NCBI GenBank assembly: GCA_963773835.1
Contig: CAVZCQ010000001.1
Span: forward strand, 1,528,919 to 1,592,918
Reading direction: 5' to 3'
DNA from: JOPF136 sp963773835
GTDB lineage: Bacteria > Acidobacteriota > Terriglobia > Acidiferrales > UBA7541
DNA length: 64,000 bases
Shown here: positions 55,190-63,878 of the stretch, piece after piece
Numbering within the stretch: the stretch's first letter is position 1
Layout: every line of letters starts with the position of its first letter
The notes under the pieces: model-generated
Database searches by the model: none
Told to the model about the DNA's origin: nothing
Seen by the model: only the letters and a program-made list of their open reading frames with translations
Translations under genes and position numbers: made by a program

Positions 55190-56515
55190 ATGAAGGGCAT
55201 CACAATCGCACTGCTAATCGGCCTGTCGGCTGCCCTCGTTGCCGCTCAATCGGCACCGCCTCGAAAGGACATACCAGCGATAGCCAAAGCTGCGAATGGG
55301 GCCATCGTATCGATCATCATGTCGGACAAGGATGGCCACCCTATAGCCCAAGGCAGCGGCTTCCTCGTAAGCAAGGACGGCGCGATTGTGACCAACTATC
55401 ACGTCATTGCAGAACGGCAGCTCCGCTATCGTTAAACTTCCTGACGGCGCTTTCTACGTTGTAGATGGAGTGCTTGCATTCGACAAAGCCCGCGATGTTG
55501 CCGTCATCAAGGCGCACGGCGAAAACTTCCGGACGCTCACTCTCGGGAATTCGGACCGACTTCAAGTGGGAGAGGAAGTCGTTGCTATTGGCAATCCGCT
55601 TTCTCTCGAATCGACCGTTTCAAACGGCATAGTCAGCGGAATCCGAACAGACGAGAAGGAAGGCGGCAAATTCTTGCAGGTCACGACGCCGATCTCTCCC
55701 GGTAGCAGCGGCGGCCCGTTGTTCAATATGGCGGGAGAGGTAGTTGGAATCACGACCTTGTATCTCAAGGGCGGCGAAAATCTAAATTTCGCAATTCCCA
55801 TCAACGATGCGAAACGCTCTGCTTCTGACCAAATCCTCCAAAACTCCAGGACTTGCCCAACGAATCCGGGCCACCCAATACGGAAGCACCTGATGTGCAA
55901 TCTTCTTCGGTCAGCATTGGTGCTCGAGATTACTTTAAACAACTTTATGACGCTGGCGGTTTCTCCAAAACCCCCGACATCCCCAACGAGTATGTCTGCT
56001 TCAGAGATGGCGCCGGCTCGCCCGGATTTATCGTCATCCGGGCGTTTGCGTATGATGAGACGTTTGCGAGGGCGTTTGACAAATACAGGGAAATCATTAC
56101 CTCAAAGGATTGGCGGCAAGTCCCCGAAAAAGTTGAGGAACTCCGTAAGGCGACCAACACATACGAAACGATCCAGCAGGAATTGCCATACATCAGCTTT
56201 CTAACCAACGATATGCTGCAATCCGGCGCCATGGACTCAGAGTTTTTTCGCCGAGGAGGACGAATTCTGGAACTCGATTGGTATAGCAAAGGCGTGAACA
56301 CCGGGACCAATGAGTACCGCTGGAATGGGCACTCATGGGTCTATCGACTCTCAGGAGATCCGAGTGCCACAGTTAAGCTTATACATGACTACGAGCTTTC
56401 CATCGAACCGGCTAAAATGCGGTACATCCTGCTCGGCACAGTCAGGGTCGATTCGGTTTCAACATCCGATGTTCTTTCTTCTGGGAGCTGCGAGAAAATT
56501 CCAGCTAGGGAGTGA
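55190..56515 (+). pseudogene. S1C (DegP/HhoA-like) secreted serine protease with three frameshifts
   Basis: AAAGGAGG precedes ATG 55190. Signal peptide MKGITIALLIGLSAALVAAQ. The trypsin-like fold follows: His in IVTNYHVIAE, Asp in ARDVAVIKAHG and the nucleophile in TTPISPGSSGGPLFN. Three single-base insertions break the frame: near 55413-55417, in AAA at 55812-55814 and in AAAA at 55840-55843. Removing them gives about 440 aa and restores NALLLTKSSK and LQDLPNESGPPNTEA. The C-terminal 200 residues are not recognised. As written it makes only an 81-aa fragment without the catalytic Ser. Confidence 0.7.
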
Positions 56516-56539
56516 GAGCAAATCGCGGCGCGAGGACCT

Positions 56540-57081
56540 GTGGTAACCCCAGACGAGCAGAAGGAATTCCTGGAAAAGGACCTATACGAGGCTCTCAGGT
56601 GGCTGTTCGTTGGCGCGGTAACCTGGAGGCCTCTCGGTGCCAACCACACCGCTGCGGAAATCAGGACGCGCTTGCGATGTTTACGAGCGTCACCCAAGCC
56701 CGCGCCCTCTACGAATTCTTCTACACTAACGGAAGCAAACCCGACGACGCCAGGGCCCTCGACTTCGTCCCGTCTTGGACTGAGGGCAGGAGCGCTCTAT
56801 ACGTGAAGTACATGAGTCGTGAAACGCCGGCCAACAAGCGCGTATTCCATCTGGTCTACGGTCGGAGTAGCGCAGCGAACGCAGGAGGGGCAGGAAAGGA
56901 TGGCCCTGACCACCTCAAGAATCAGGTAATAGAGTTCGCCAAGGACCTGCGTCGACTTACCGAAGAGTTCATCAAATGTGTCGAGCTGCGGTTTCGCGAC
57001 ATCGCGCGGACGGCACTAGATAAAGCACTCGACGAAGCCAAGAAGACGGCGGATTACTACGGCATCCCCAACCCGCTCTAG
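56540..57081 (+). pseudogene. Hypothetical protein with one frameshift
   Basis: The frame from GTG 56540 gives VTPDEQKEFLEKDLYEALRW and LFVGAVTW. A missing base in GG at 56625-56626 shifts the rest; adding it yields EASRCQPHRCGNQDALAMF, then TSVTQARALYEFFYTNG and a C-terminal helix-rich region to 57081, about 180 aa. The result is helical and acidic with no known domain. It lies 24 bp after the broken protease and was probably in its operon. Confidence 0.55.
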
Positions 57082-57176
57082 GGGTGGGATATTGCCATAC
57101 TGGACAGCCGAAGCGCTCAAGGGAAGTTATTCAGCCTCCTGAATTCTGGGCAGGGGGTTTGCGTCCTCCCCCCGCC

Positions 57177-57986
57177 TCAGAAACATTCCCAATTGATCGT
57201 TCTCAGCGGGCCCTCACCGTAAACTGTGCCAGAGCAAGTTTGAGGCGGGCTCACCCGGTGGCCGGCCGGCGGCAGCACCTGAATTTGAATCTTGACGGGC
57301 CGGTCAGTCGCAGTTGGACTGACATTTTTCAGGAGCCGAGCCTCGCTGTTGGTCTCCGCTATGACCGTGAGGTCATCGATGGCGGACGCGAGACGGAGTA
57401 AGTCAACGGCGGCACTGGGCATGCCGTGCCCTGTCGCTTCTGTGCTGCAGAGGATAAGGTCGTGTCTGGCGCTGACGTAAGGCATCACGTCGCCAACGTT
57501 GACGGTACTCGGGTTGGCTGCGTTGACGAAAGTCCAGGCCCGGTCGATGATCCGCGAGTCCAGCACCCTTTTGCACGCGGGCCAGTCCATACGGTCTGGG
57601 AGGTCCGTGGGCAGGTCTGTGTGAAACACCGAGAATAAGAAGACCAGGTCCGCGTGCTCGCCCACAAGGTCACTCAGCCCTGACGGCACCGGCTTGCCGT
57701 CTGAGCGCATCTTGGCAGCAAGCCCGGTGCAATCAGACATTTTCTTGAAGAAGTCGGACTCCATCCTCCAGCCGGTCCCATGCAACGTGCCTGCTAGGGC
57801 GGAGTTCATGAGGGACTGCTTGGCTAGTCGAACGGAAAGCAGAAGGAACGGAGCATCCTGCGTGCACGCCTCCAGTTGCGAGTCAGCTGGTGACTTATCG
57901 GGAGCGCTCTGCGAGTGCGCGGTCGCGCACGGGCACAGCATTGCGAGAGCCAACAGCCAACATGATAGTCTTGGAGCTCCAGTCAT
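57177..57986 (-). CDS. Hypothetical secreted protein, 269 aa
   Basis: AAGGAGG lies 6 nt before ATG. Signal peptide: LSCWLLALAMLCPCATAHSQ. The mature part is Ser/Asp-rich with three well-spaced Cys (ACTQDAPF, DCTGLAAKM, ACKRVLDSR) and a final TINWECF. No family recognised. Convergent with the frameshifted gene, about 95 bp apart. It could be a small periplasmic protein. Intact, unlike its neighbours. Confidence 0.6.
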   Translation of the reverse strand: MTGAPRLSCWLLALAMLCPCATAHSQSAPDKSPADSQLEACTQDAPFLLLSVRLAKQSLMNSALAGTLHGTGWRMESDFFKKMSDCTGLAAKMRSDGKPVPSGLSDLVGEHADLVFLFSVFHTDLPTDLPDRMDWPACKRVLDSRIIDRAWTFVNAANPSTVNVGDVMPYVSARHDLILCSTEATGHGMPSAAVDLLRLASAIDDLTVIAETNSEARLLKNVSPTATDRPVKIQIQVLPPAGHRVSPPQTCSGTVYGEGPLRTINWECF

Positions 57987-58081
57987 TCCCCGCCTCCTTT
58001 TTGAGCTGCCGGAGTCAAATTAGGGTACTAGCCAACCGAGACGAGCAAGCGCACACATCTCGACATAGGTTACCCGCACGG

Positions 58082-58822
58082 CTACGCTGCCGCGTCGTTT
58101 GCTTCCGCCTCAGGGGTGCGGCGCACTTGCACACTACGCATTTCCCGGCCCCTCAGCAATACCAGGTCCAAGAACCAGGTCTGGTCCACCTTGCCGAGGT
58201 TGAATTCCTGCGGATGGTTCCTGACGAAGTTCAGGATGTCCTCCTCGCGGATACGATGGATGTCCTTGCCGTTGCCATCATGGCGACGCGTGCCCTGAAG
58301 GTTGTCAGGCAGCCAGCCGGCCGCAATCCACCGCTGGATCTTGTGGTGGTCCTCGCCCAGGCACATCTCCAGCTCCCGCATCGTGTAGCCGTCTCGAACG
58401 CGCCGAGACGTGCCCATGCGTTTCAGCTTCGTGACGACGGAGTTCTCGGGCCGACGCAGACGCTTGGCGATGCTGGCCGTCGAAACGTTGCCGACTAGCC
58501 GCTCCAGGAGATCAACTTCGGCGCCGGTCCACGGCTTTCGGTCAATGTGCATCGTGAGGCCGAGGCGCGCGGCCCGGCGCTTGATGTACCAGCGGGGCAA
58601 GCCGGTCAGTCGAACCATGCGGTTGAGGACCCGGAATCTTCGATTCAGCCCCCCGTAGTAGTGGGTCTTGAGGTGCGCGTCGAACTCAGGGCGCCAGACG
58701 TATTTCACTTTCGCGCGCCTGCGGCGCTCGCCCCGGCATTTCAAGCAGTATTTCGCAAGCTGCGGGGGCTGCCCGTGCCGGCGCCCTTCTTCGATGGGTT
58801 GACCGCAGATAACACAAGTCAT
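58082..58822 (-). CDS. Zinc-ribbon and helix-turn-helix DNA-binding protein
   Basis: Encodes 246 aa from ATG 58822 (GGAG 8 nt upstream; the frame is open to 59005). N-terminal CVICGQPIEEG...YCLKCRGERRRR gives two CxxC pairs. The middle carries a Myb/SANT-like helix trio (PWTGAEVDLLERLVGN then IAKRLRRPENSVVTKLKRMG). The C-terminal part has an excisionase-like HTH (YTMRELEMCLGEDHHKIQRW). It is probably a phage- or island-type regulator. No partner gene is obvious. Confidence 0.65.
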   Translation of the reverse strand: MTCVICGQPIEEGRRHGQPPQLAKYCLKCRGERRRRAKVKYVWRPEFDAHLKTHYYGGLNRRFRVLNRMVRLTGLPRWYIKRRAARLGLTMHIDRKPWTGAEVDLLERLVGNVSTASIAKRLRRPENSVVTKLKRMGTSRRVRDGYTMRELEMCLGEDHHKIQRWIAAGWLPDNLQGTRRHDGNGKDIHRIREEDILNFVRNHPQEFNLGKVDQTWFLDLVLLRGREMRSVQVRRTPEAEANDAAA

Positions 58823-58856
58823 CACGATTCTCCTCGGCGGTCGCGTTCGTGCTGAG

Positions 58857-59078
58857 TCAGGTGGGACTAACTGTTTGCGGGCAAGACAACCGGTCCTGTT
58901 CATCTTCGAGAAAGACGGTCCAGTCGGGCGTGCTGGCGAGCAGGTCCAAGACTCGTTCCGGGTCAGTCCCGTAAAGTTGGCGGCAAGTTTCAAGTTCGAA
59001 TTCAATTTGTTCGGCGATCAGCTTGGCAGCGCGGCGATAGGCAAGATCACTGCCGGGCGGAATGTCAGATAGCTTCAT
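58857..59078 (-). CDS. Small hypothetical protein, 73 aa
   Basis: ATG 59078 has AAGGA 7 nt upstream; the frame is open to 59126. MKLSDIPPGSDLAYRRAAKL followed by an acidic helical body (TDPERVLDLLASTPDWTVFLEDEQDRL). No domain recognised. It lies 34 bp upstream of the DNA-binding protein gene and is probably co-transcribed. Confidence 0.55.
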   Translation of the reverse strand: MKLSDIPPGSDLAYRRAAKLIAEQIEFELETCRQLYGTDPERVLDLLASTPDWTVFLEDEQDRLSCPQTVSPT

Positions 59079-59188
59079 GGGGAGTCCTTTGACTGAAGTG
59101 GGGGGAGGAAGAAGTCCGGGAGCCACTGAGAAATCGGGAAAAGCCTGAGGTGACTAGCGGGGACTAGGTGTGGCCAGCGGGAGAGGAT

Positions 59189-59515
59189 CTAAGATGGGAT
59201 GTGGTCCAGGTTGGTGTTCATCGCAGTCAGACAGTCCGGGTCATCGGGGAGGGAGCGGATACAGGCAATCTGTAGCCGTTCATCCCAGTCGGGATTGAAG
59301 ACGAGGACGCGCACGACCAGGCTACCGTCCTGCTCCGCCTTGCCTTCAATTACCACGGAATCCCACATTCCCTGAGTGTCGTGATGGCGGATGCGCTGGC
59401 TGACGGTGACCAAGACTGAATTCGTGTCTGCACGGAACTGACCGGCCTCGCCGGCGTCACAGCTCACACGGAATCCATTTTGGCTCACAACCGCATTCGT
59501 TCCTGTTCTGTCCAT
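59189..59515 (-). CDS. Small hypothetical protein, 108 aa
   Basis: Begins MDRTGTNAVVSQNGFRVSCD and contains VLVTVSQRIRHHDTQGMWDSVVIE; it looks like a single beta-sandwich. GGGG lies about 8 nt before ATG. Not recognised. Same strand as the two preceding genes, 110 bp upstream of them. Probably cytoplasmic. Confidence 0.5.
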   Translation of the reverse strand: MDRTGTNAVVSQNGFRVSCDAGEAGQFRADTNSVLVTVSQRIRHHDTQGMWDSVVIEGKAEQDGSLVVRVLVFNPDWDERLQIACIRSLPDDPDCLTAMNTNLDHIPS

Positions 59516-59664
59516 TCGATTTGCCCCCAGGGATGTCCCGCGACAACACGTGTAGAGGCGCCACCCATCACGGCGTAGAAGCGCGGGCTGCGTCGCTCGC
59601 TACACGACGTGGTAGCCCCTTAACAACGCCTTGAGGTATAAGAGCTGACCAAGGGAGGAATTCT

Positions 59665-60693
59665 ATGCGCGCGATCTTTGCTGCGCTGCTCGTTGGCGCT
59701 TTCGCACCTGTGGTGTTCAGCCAGGGACAAGTCCAAATCCAGGATTGGAGCCAGCTCATTGGGAAACGGGTCGTTGTACAGCGGATGCCGCTCTGTCAAG
59801 CGGGAACGTACAAGTTGGCGCTCTCCTATGCCGGCAAGGAAGCTAAAGTAATTTCCATCACCCCCTCGCCAATGGCTCACGCGTTGAAGGGCGCCGCGTT
59901 AGACCGGCTGACGCCGGAGGCGCGCTCCAATGTCATTGACCAACAGAAAGCTGCCACCATACTGCTTGAGTTTGCCGACGGCGCTCGCATCGATAGCTGC
60001 GGGCCGATCACCCCAGGCAGGGCCTCAGAGTACGTCAAACTTTCAGAGGGAGAATCCTTATTGCCAGCACCGGCCACAGGGCCGGGCAATGAGGGAGGAA
60101 ACACCAGCAGTGCCGGGGCAGTTCACGCGGCCGCGGGAGACATGCTTTCCGACGCGGAGATCACGGCTGCCATGAACGGCATCGGAAAGGACCACTGGGC
60201 CCTAATTTACGATCAGAGTTTCAGAGCAGGCCAAGGAGCCCTCGGAGGCTGGCCGTTTGTCGCCCTCTATCTACCAGAGGCGGTGATCGCGGCCAAGAAT
60301 GAGCAGGCGAAAAAGCAATTCCTGTCGTACCAGCCGTCGGAGGAAGATCGGAAACGCTCACTCACTGTCGTTGCCCATGGGTACGTCGGGGAAACGTACC
60401 AGGAAGGCTGCGAGTCCATCACGCGTGTCGTAATGGTGTCCAGCGAATCTGGCGGGGTCGTTGAGGAAGCGTACCTCTCCGGGGCCGCAACGGAAGCATG
60501 GTCGAACGCCTATGGAGCTACGAACAATTGCCAGTTGTTAAAGGCAAAGTTCTCATTGGCTGCTGTCGAGAGGGTCCGCTCTGCAGCAAAGGACGGCGAA
60601 TTCTTCATAGCGGTATTTGCCGGAAGCCAGAAGAGTAAGACCTATAAGATCAAACGCAAGCACCAAACCAAGTTAGGGTTGAGTAGCAAATAA
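59665..60693 (+). CDS. Secreted hypothetical protein, 342 aa
   Basis: GGGAGG lies 5 nt before ATG. Signal peptide MRAIFAALLVGAFAPVVFSQ. The first half resembles a secreted beta-rich domain; the second (EDHWALIYDQSFRAGQG-like to the end) has FVALYLPEAVIAAKNEQAKK and RSLTVVAHGYVGETYQEGCE. I do not recognise the family. Intact. The gap before it (59516-59664) shows no gene. Confidence 0.6.
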   Translation: MRAIFAALLVGAFAPVVFSQGQVQIQDWSQLIGKRVVVQRMPLCQAGTYKLALSYAGKEAKVISITPSPMAHALKGAALDRLTPEARSNVIDQQKAATILLEFADGARIDSCGPITPGRASEYVKLSEGESLLPAPATGPGNEGGNTSSAGAVHAAAGDMLSDAEITAAMNGIGKDHWALIYDQSFRAGQGALGGWPFVALYLPEAVIAAKNEQAKKQFLSYQPSEEDRKRSLTVVAHGYVGETYQEGCESITRVVMVSSESGGVVEEAYLSGAATEAWSNAYGATNNCQLLKAKFSLAAVERVRSAAKDGEFFIAVFAGSQKSKTYKIKRKHQTKLGLSSK

Positions 60694-60707
60694 GGGCGAT
60701 AAGATAG

Positions 60708-61655
60708 TTGACGAATCAAAGGAGGTCCGTCACTCTGGCCCTTGTAAGAGAGTTGGAAGTTGCAAGCGAATTGATGCGTTCTCAGCCGTGGGAGATGGCA
60801 CCCTATAGGCTATGGAGTTTGGCTGAAATGCTTGAGTTCCTAGCGTCAGATTGGAATCAGGTTGTCCGCTCATTGGACCGCCTTTCGAGCCTGCTAAACA
60901 TCGATATGGCCGTCGCCGTCATGCATGGCGATAGAGAGGCGCTGATAGAACCGCTTCAGCAGGTGGCAGATCACTGCGCCGTTCTGGGGCTGGTCTTTTC
61001 CGCCTCCTATGCGACCGAAATCATCCAGACGATCAAAAACAAACCAGCGATGATGGAAGCCTTGAACCTCAAGCTGGACCGAAAGTCCGAAATTGAGAGC
61101 CTAGCACCTGCGGACATCGTGAAAGAGGTTTCCATTTTGAAGAAACGAATAGACGACGAGTTGCAGAACAGGAAGTTTTTGGCCGTCTCTCCGGCAAAGT
61201 CTGCCTTTTATCACAGCCAGTATCTTTTTGGAGAGCAGGTGTTCGAGAATTTTCCAGCCGCCCGATTTGACGTTGAGGAAGCGGGGACATGTTACGCCTG
61301 TAGTCGGTCAACGGCCTCCGTCTTCCATCTCATGCGGACAATGGAAGTAGGGCTAAGAACGCTCGGCGCGTCTTTGAATAATCCCGACTTGGACCCGAGA
61401 CGGAATCCATCGTGGGAAAGAATCCTCAAACCATGTGATGAGGAACTGAGAAAGCCCATTGCACAGCGATCCACCGAATGGCGACAAGATGAACTGTTCT
61501 TCTCAAATGCGACCGCCAATCTACGTGCAGTGAAGGACGCATGGCGGAATCCGACCCTTCACGTTGAAATAAATTATGACGAGGAAAGGGCATTGGAGAT
61601 TTTGAACGCAGTGAAATCCTTCATGCGTCATCTGGCCGGGAAGCTTCACGAATAG
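60708..61655 (+). CDS. HEPN-like protein with RxxxxH motif
   Basis: About 315 aa. The frame starts at TTG 60708, but a perfect AAAGGAGG (60718-60725) stands 9 nt before an in-frame CTG at 60735, so the real start is uncertain. The N-terminal half is helical (ALVRELEVASELMRSQPW; IEPLQQVADHCAVLGL). The C-terminal part holds STASVFHLMRTMEVGLRTLG and then VKDAWRNPTLHVE, where R280-x4-H285 fits the Rx4-6H active motif of HEPN RNases, followed by a closing helix. HEPN proteins are often toxins or defence RNases. Lies directly before a 47-aa basic protein gene. Confidence 0.55.
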   Translation: MTNQRRSVTLALVRELEVASELMRSQPWEMAPYRLWSLAEMLEFLASDWNQVVRSLDRLSSLLNIDMAVAVMHGDREALIEPLQQVADHCAVLGLVFSASYATEIIQTIKNKPAMMEALNLKLDRKSEIESLAPADIVKEVSILKKRIDDELQNRKFLAVSPAKSAFYHSQYLFGEQVFENFPAARFDVEEAGTCYACSRSTASVFHLMRTMEVGLRTLGASLNNPDLDPRRNPSWERILKPCDEELRKPIAQRSTEWRQDELFFSNATANLRAVKDAWRNPTLHVEINYDEERALEILNAVKSFMRHLAGKLHE

Positions 61656-61664
61656 GGCAATGTG

Positions 61665-61808
61665 ATGAAGAAGCAATCTGAGTTCGAGCGATTCTCGTTC
61701 CTAGCAGGCAAACTGCTATCTGTTCCGCACAGCGAAATCAAGGCCAAACTGGACGCGGAGAAGAGGGCCAAGAAGCGGAAGTCTAGGCCCCACAAGAGAG
61801 CATTGTAA
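61665..61808 (+). CDS. Basic 47-aa protein
   Basis: Begins MKKQSEFERFSFLAGKLLSV and ends RAKKRKSRPHKRAL, so it is strongly positive, with one amphipathic helix (FERFSFLAGKLL). It starts 10 nt after the HEPN-like stop and ends 16 nt before the membrane gene. It could be a cognate antitoxin or a nucleic-acid-binding companion of the HEPN-like protein; this is inferred only from arrangement. Confidence 0.5.
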   Translation: MKKQSEFERFSFLAGKLLSVPHSEIKAKLDAEKRAKKRKSRPHKRAL

Positions 61809-61824
61809 TCACATGGGGAGCAAC

Positions 61825-62256
61825 ATGAGAGGAATTACGCTCTTTTTCACTTTCCTGCTGCCCGTCCTAATATCGATCAAGATTGCCAAAGACAGGCGTA
61901 AAAGTTGCACGTGGACCCTGCAAGCGACCACCATCCAGATGATTGTCGCGGGCCTGATGATTGTGCCAAGTGAGGTTGTGGAGTTTGTGCGAGCAGAGCC
62001 TGGCCCGCTTGTTGTGATTGGTTCGAAGCTGCTTGCCTGGTACGGAGTGTATCGACTGGCCAGAGCAATCTATAGAAGAAGTGATCTGAAAGCTGTCAAA
62101 GCTGCCGCGGACCCCACGGAGATGGAGAGGCTCACAGGCATCACCGAGGAGGCAATGGAGCGCAGGGACAGGTTGGCCCAGAAAGGGGTTTTCAGCCCGT
62201 CCTTGCGCGACACGCTTCGGCGCATCTTCCCAACCCTACTGGGTCGAGATAAATGA
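61825..62256 (+). CDS. Small membrane protein with cytoplasmic tail
   Basis: Encodes 143 aa from ATG 61825 (GGGGAG 4 nt upstream; ATG 61813 is in frame). Two or three hydrophobic segments (MRGITLFFTFLLPVLISIK; IQMIVAGLMIVPSEVVEFV; LVVIGSKLLAWYGVYRLA), then a charged tail that ends PSLRDTLRRIFPTLLGRDK. Not recognised. The last bases overlap the end of the truncated transposase frame, so an insertion lies right at its 3' edge and the C-terminus may be altered. Confidence 0.55.
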   Translation: MRGITLFFTFLLPVLISIKIAKDRRKSCTWTLQATTIQMIVAGLMIVPSEVVEFVRAEPGPLVVIGSKLLAWYGVYRLARAIYRRSDLKAVKAAADPTEMERLTGITEEAMERRDRLAQKGVFSPSLRDTLRRIFPTLLGRDK

Positions 62257-62862
62257 AAAAGGCAAAACGCTATGCTGCTGGACAACGTACTTGCGGCGAG
62301 TGGGAATCACAGCGGCGCGAAGTTCCCCGCCCCGCTCGATGATGCCGAGAACGGGAGTCTTATCCTTGCTGCCAGTCGCGGTGATGCGGCGATGGTGAAT
62401 GTCCTTGTGCATGTTCCGCGCTGCCCCGCCGATGAAAGTTTCATCCACTTCGACTTCTTTTCCGCCCCCGCCGATTTTCAGGAGAGAACTGTTCTGCATC
62501 GCAAGCCGGATGCGATGAAGCATGAACCATGCCGACTTCTGAGTGATTCCGAGTGCGCGGCCCACTTCATAGGAACTGATTCCGTTTTTGCAGTTGGCAA
62601 TCATCCACACGGCAACGAGCCACTTGTCGAGAGGCAGTGGGGAGTCCTCAAAGATTGTCCCGACCTTGGCCGAGAACTGCCGTTTCGCATGGACGCTCTT
62701 GCACTGCCACTTGCGCTGATTGGCGAGGAAGGCGGGGTCTTTCCGCCCGCAGGTAGGGCATTCAACACCGTTCGGCCAGCGCAGACTGACCATGAACTGG
62801 AGACAGTTGTCGGGGTTTGCGAAATGGACGATTGCTTGTTGGAGTGTTTTTGGCTTTTCCAT
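62236..62862 (-). pseudogene. Truncated IS1595-family (ISXO2-like) transposase
   Basis: ATG 62862 has AGGTGAG nearby. The N-terminal zinc ribbon (CPTCGRKDPAFLANQRKWQC) and the HTH segment (YEVGRALGITQKSAWFMLHR) are intact, as is the first catalytic Asp in VEVDETFIGG. The usual protein is about 300 aa, with a second Asp and final acid residue; here it ends after 208 aa in an unrelated tail (QHSVLPFSFISTQ). The break lies near 62275. It cannot transpose by itself. Confidence 0.8.
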
Positions 62863-62936
62863 GTCTCTCACCTGAGCCAATCCTACTCCAGCCGCTCTGA
62901 TTGGTCAAGTATATTATCGCCCAAATGAGTTCCCCC
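62236..62936. mobile_element. IS1595-like element remnant
   Basis: The transposase lies on the minus strand. Upstream of it, GGGGGAACTCATTTGGGCGA (minus strand, from 62936 inward) is the kind of end sequence expected for the terminal inverted repeat of this family. The opposite end is missing with the transposase C-terminus, near 62275. No target duplication could be found, since one end is gone. Confidence 0.6.
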
Positions 62937-63063
62937 TCCACCCTCACGCGCACCAAAGGGGCAAGTCCCTCGGAAAAGCCTGCCGCATCGTTCACGCTCG
63001 GACCACTATCATGGGTGGGCAACCGCCCAATGATCGTCCTCCCCGTCGAAAGGAGCGGACGGT

Positions 63064-63090
63064 AGGAGGCAGTCGATAAGGCTGCCTCCT
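63064..63090 (-). terminator. Hairpin downstream of the DUF932 gene
   Basis: AGGAGGCAG and CTGCCTCCT form a 9-bp stem with a 9-nt loop, about 55 nt after the DUF932 stop in its own orientation. No T-run on that strand, so termination is only possible. The rest of 62937-63144 shows nothing recognisable. Confidence 0.45.
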
Positions 63091-63144
63091 CGTCCATCTC
63101 TCACCCAGTGCGGACATCGCACGAATGGAGCCGCAACGACGCAA

Positions 63145-63878
63145 TTAGTTCAGAGCGTCGGTCGCAACTTCGAGGAACGAAGCGAGCTTCGCGGTTGCCT
63201 TGAACTGCGGGATGGGATCGAGTTCCTTGAACGCGCTCGTGAACGCATTGGAGAGACTCCAAATCGTCCGGGGAGCGAATTCCTCGATCTGGGGGTTGAA
63301 ATACAGGTCGTGGACCCGGCGGGCCAGGTGCTTGGGAACATCCAACTCGCCCTCCACAAATGCCCGGTAGATGACCAGCTTCGCGGACTCTTCCGGAATG
63401 CGGGTCCCCTTCCATGCTTCGACCTGCTTCCTCATCGGCTCGAAGTTCCGCTGCATGCGGTCCACGCCCACCGAGAGGATGTCCACAAGGCTCAGGTGCT
63501 TGGTGTGCTTGGCGAGCACGGGCGTGAAATCCCCGTGAAACGCCATGTTGTCGCAGACGAACACCCTGTAGCCGACGGTCAGGGCAAGCCGCATGGACTT
63601 GTCGTTGGAGTTCCGGACTCCGAGCGAGAATCGGCATCCGTCGAATGTGGTTTCGAGATCCAGACCCCGAAGAGTTTCATCCCGTCGCTTGAAACCGCGT
63701 ATTCCTCCCGCATTACCGAGATCTGCCGAAAGCTCAGGGTTTCGACCAGCGCCCCGACAATCTCAGAGTGGGGAATCGGTTGGTGGGTTGGGCTCCCTGG
63801 GGGCGTCTGGATCACCTTCAGTTCTTCCCTGGTGATCTTCGAACTCCCAGAGTGAGCCATGAGTTGGGCTTGCTCCAT
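63145..63878 (-). pseudogene. DUF932 protein with one frameshift
   Basis: ATG 63878 (AAGGAG 10 nt upstream) opens MEQAQLMAHSGSSKITREEL, then IPHSEIVGALVETLSFRQIS and YAVSSDGMKLFG. A base is missing near 63665-63675, after LFG; adding one restores LDLETTFDGCRFSLGVRNSN, DKSMRLALTVGYRVFVCDNM and on to 63145, about 244 aa. DUF932 proteins are carried by plasmids and phages and are thought to be accessory to replication or host takeover. Beyond 63878 the last 122 bp hold no gene. Confidence 0.7.
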
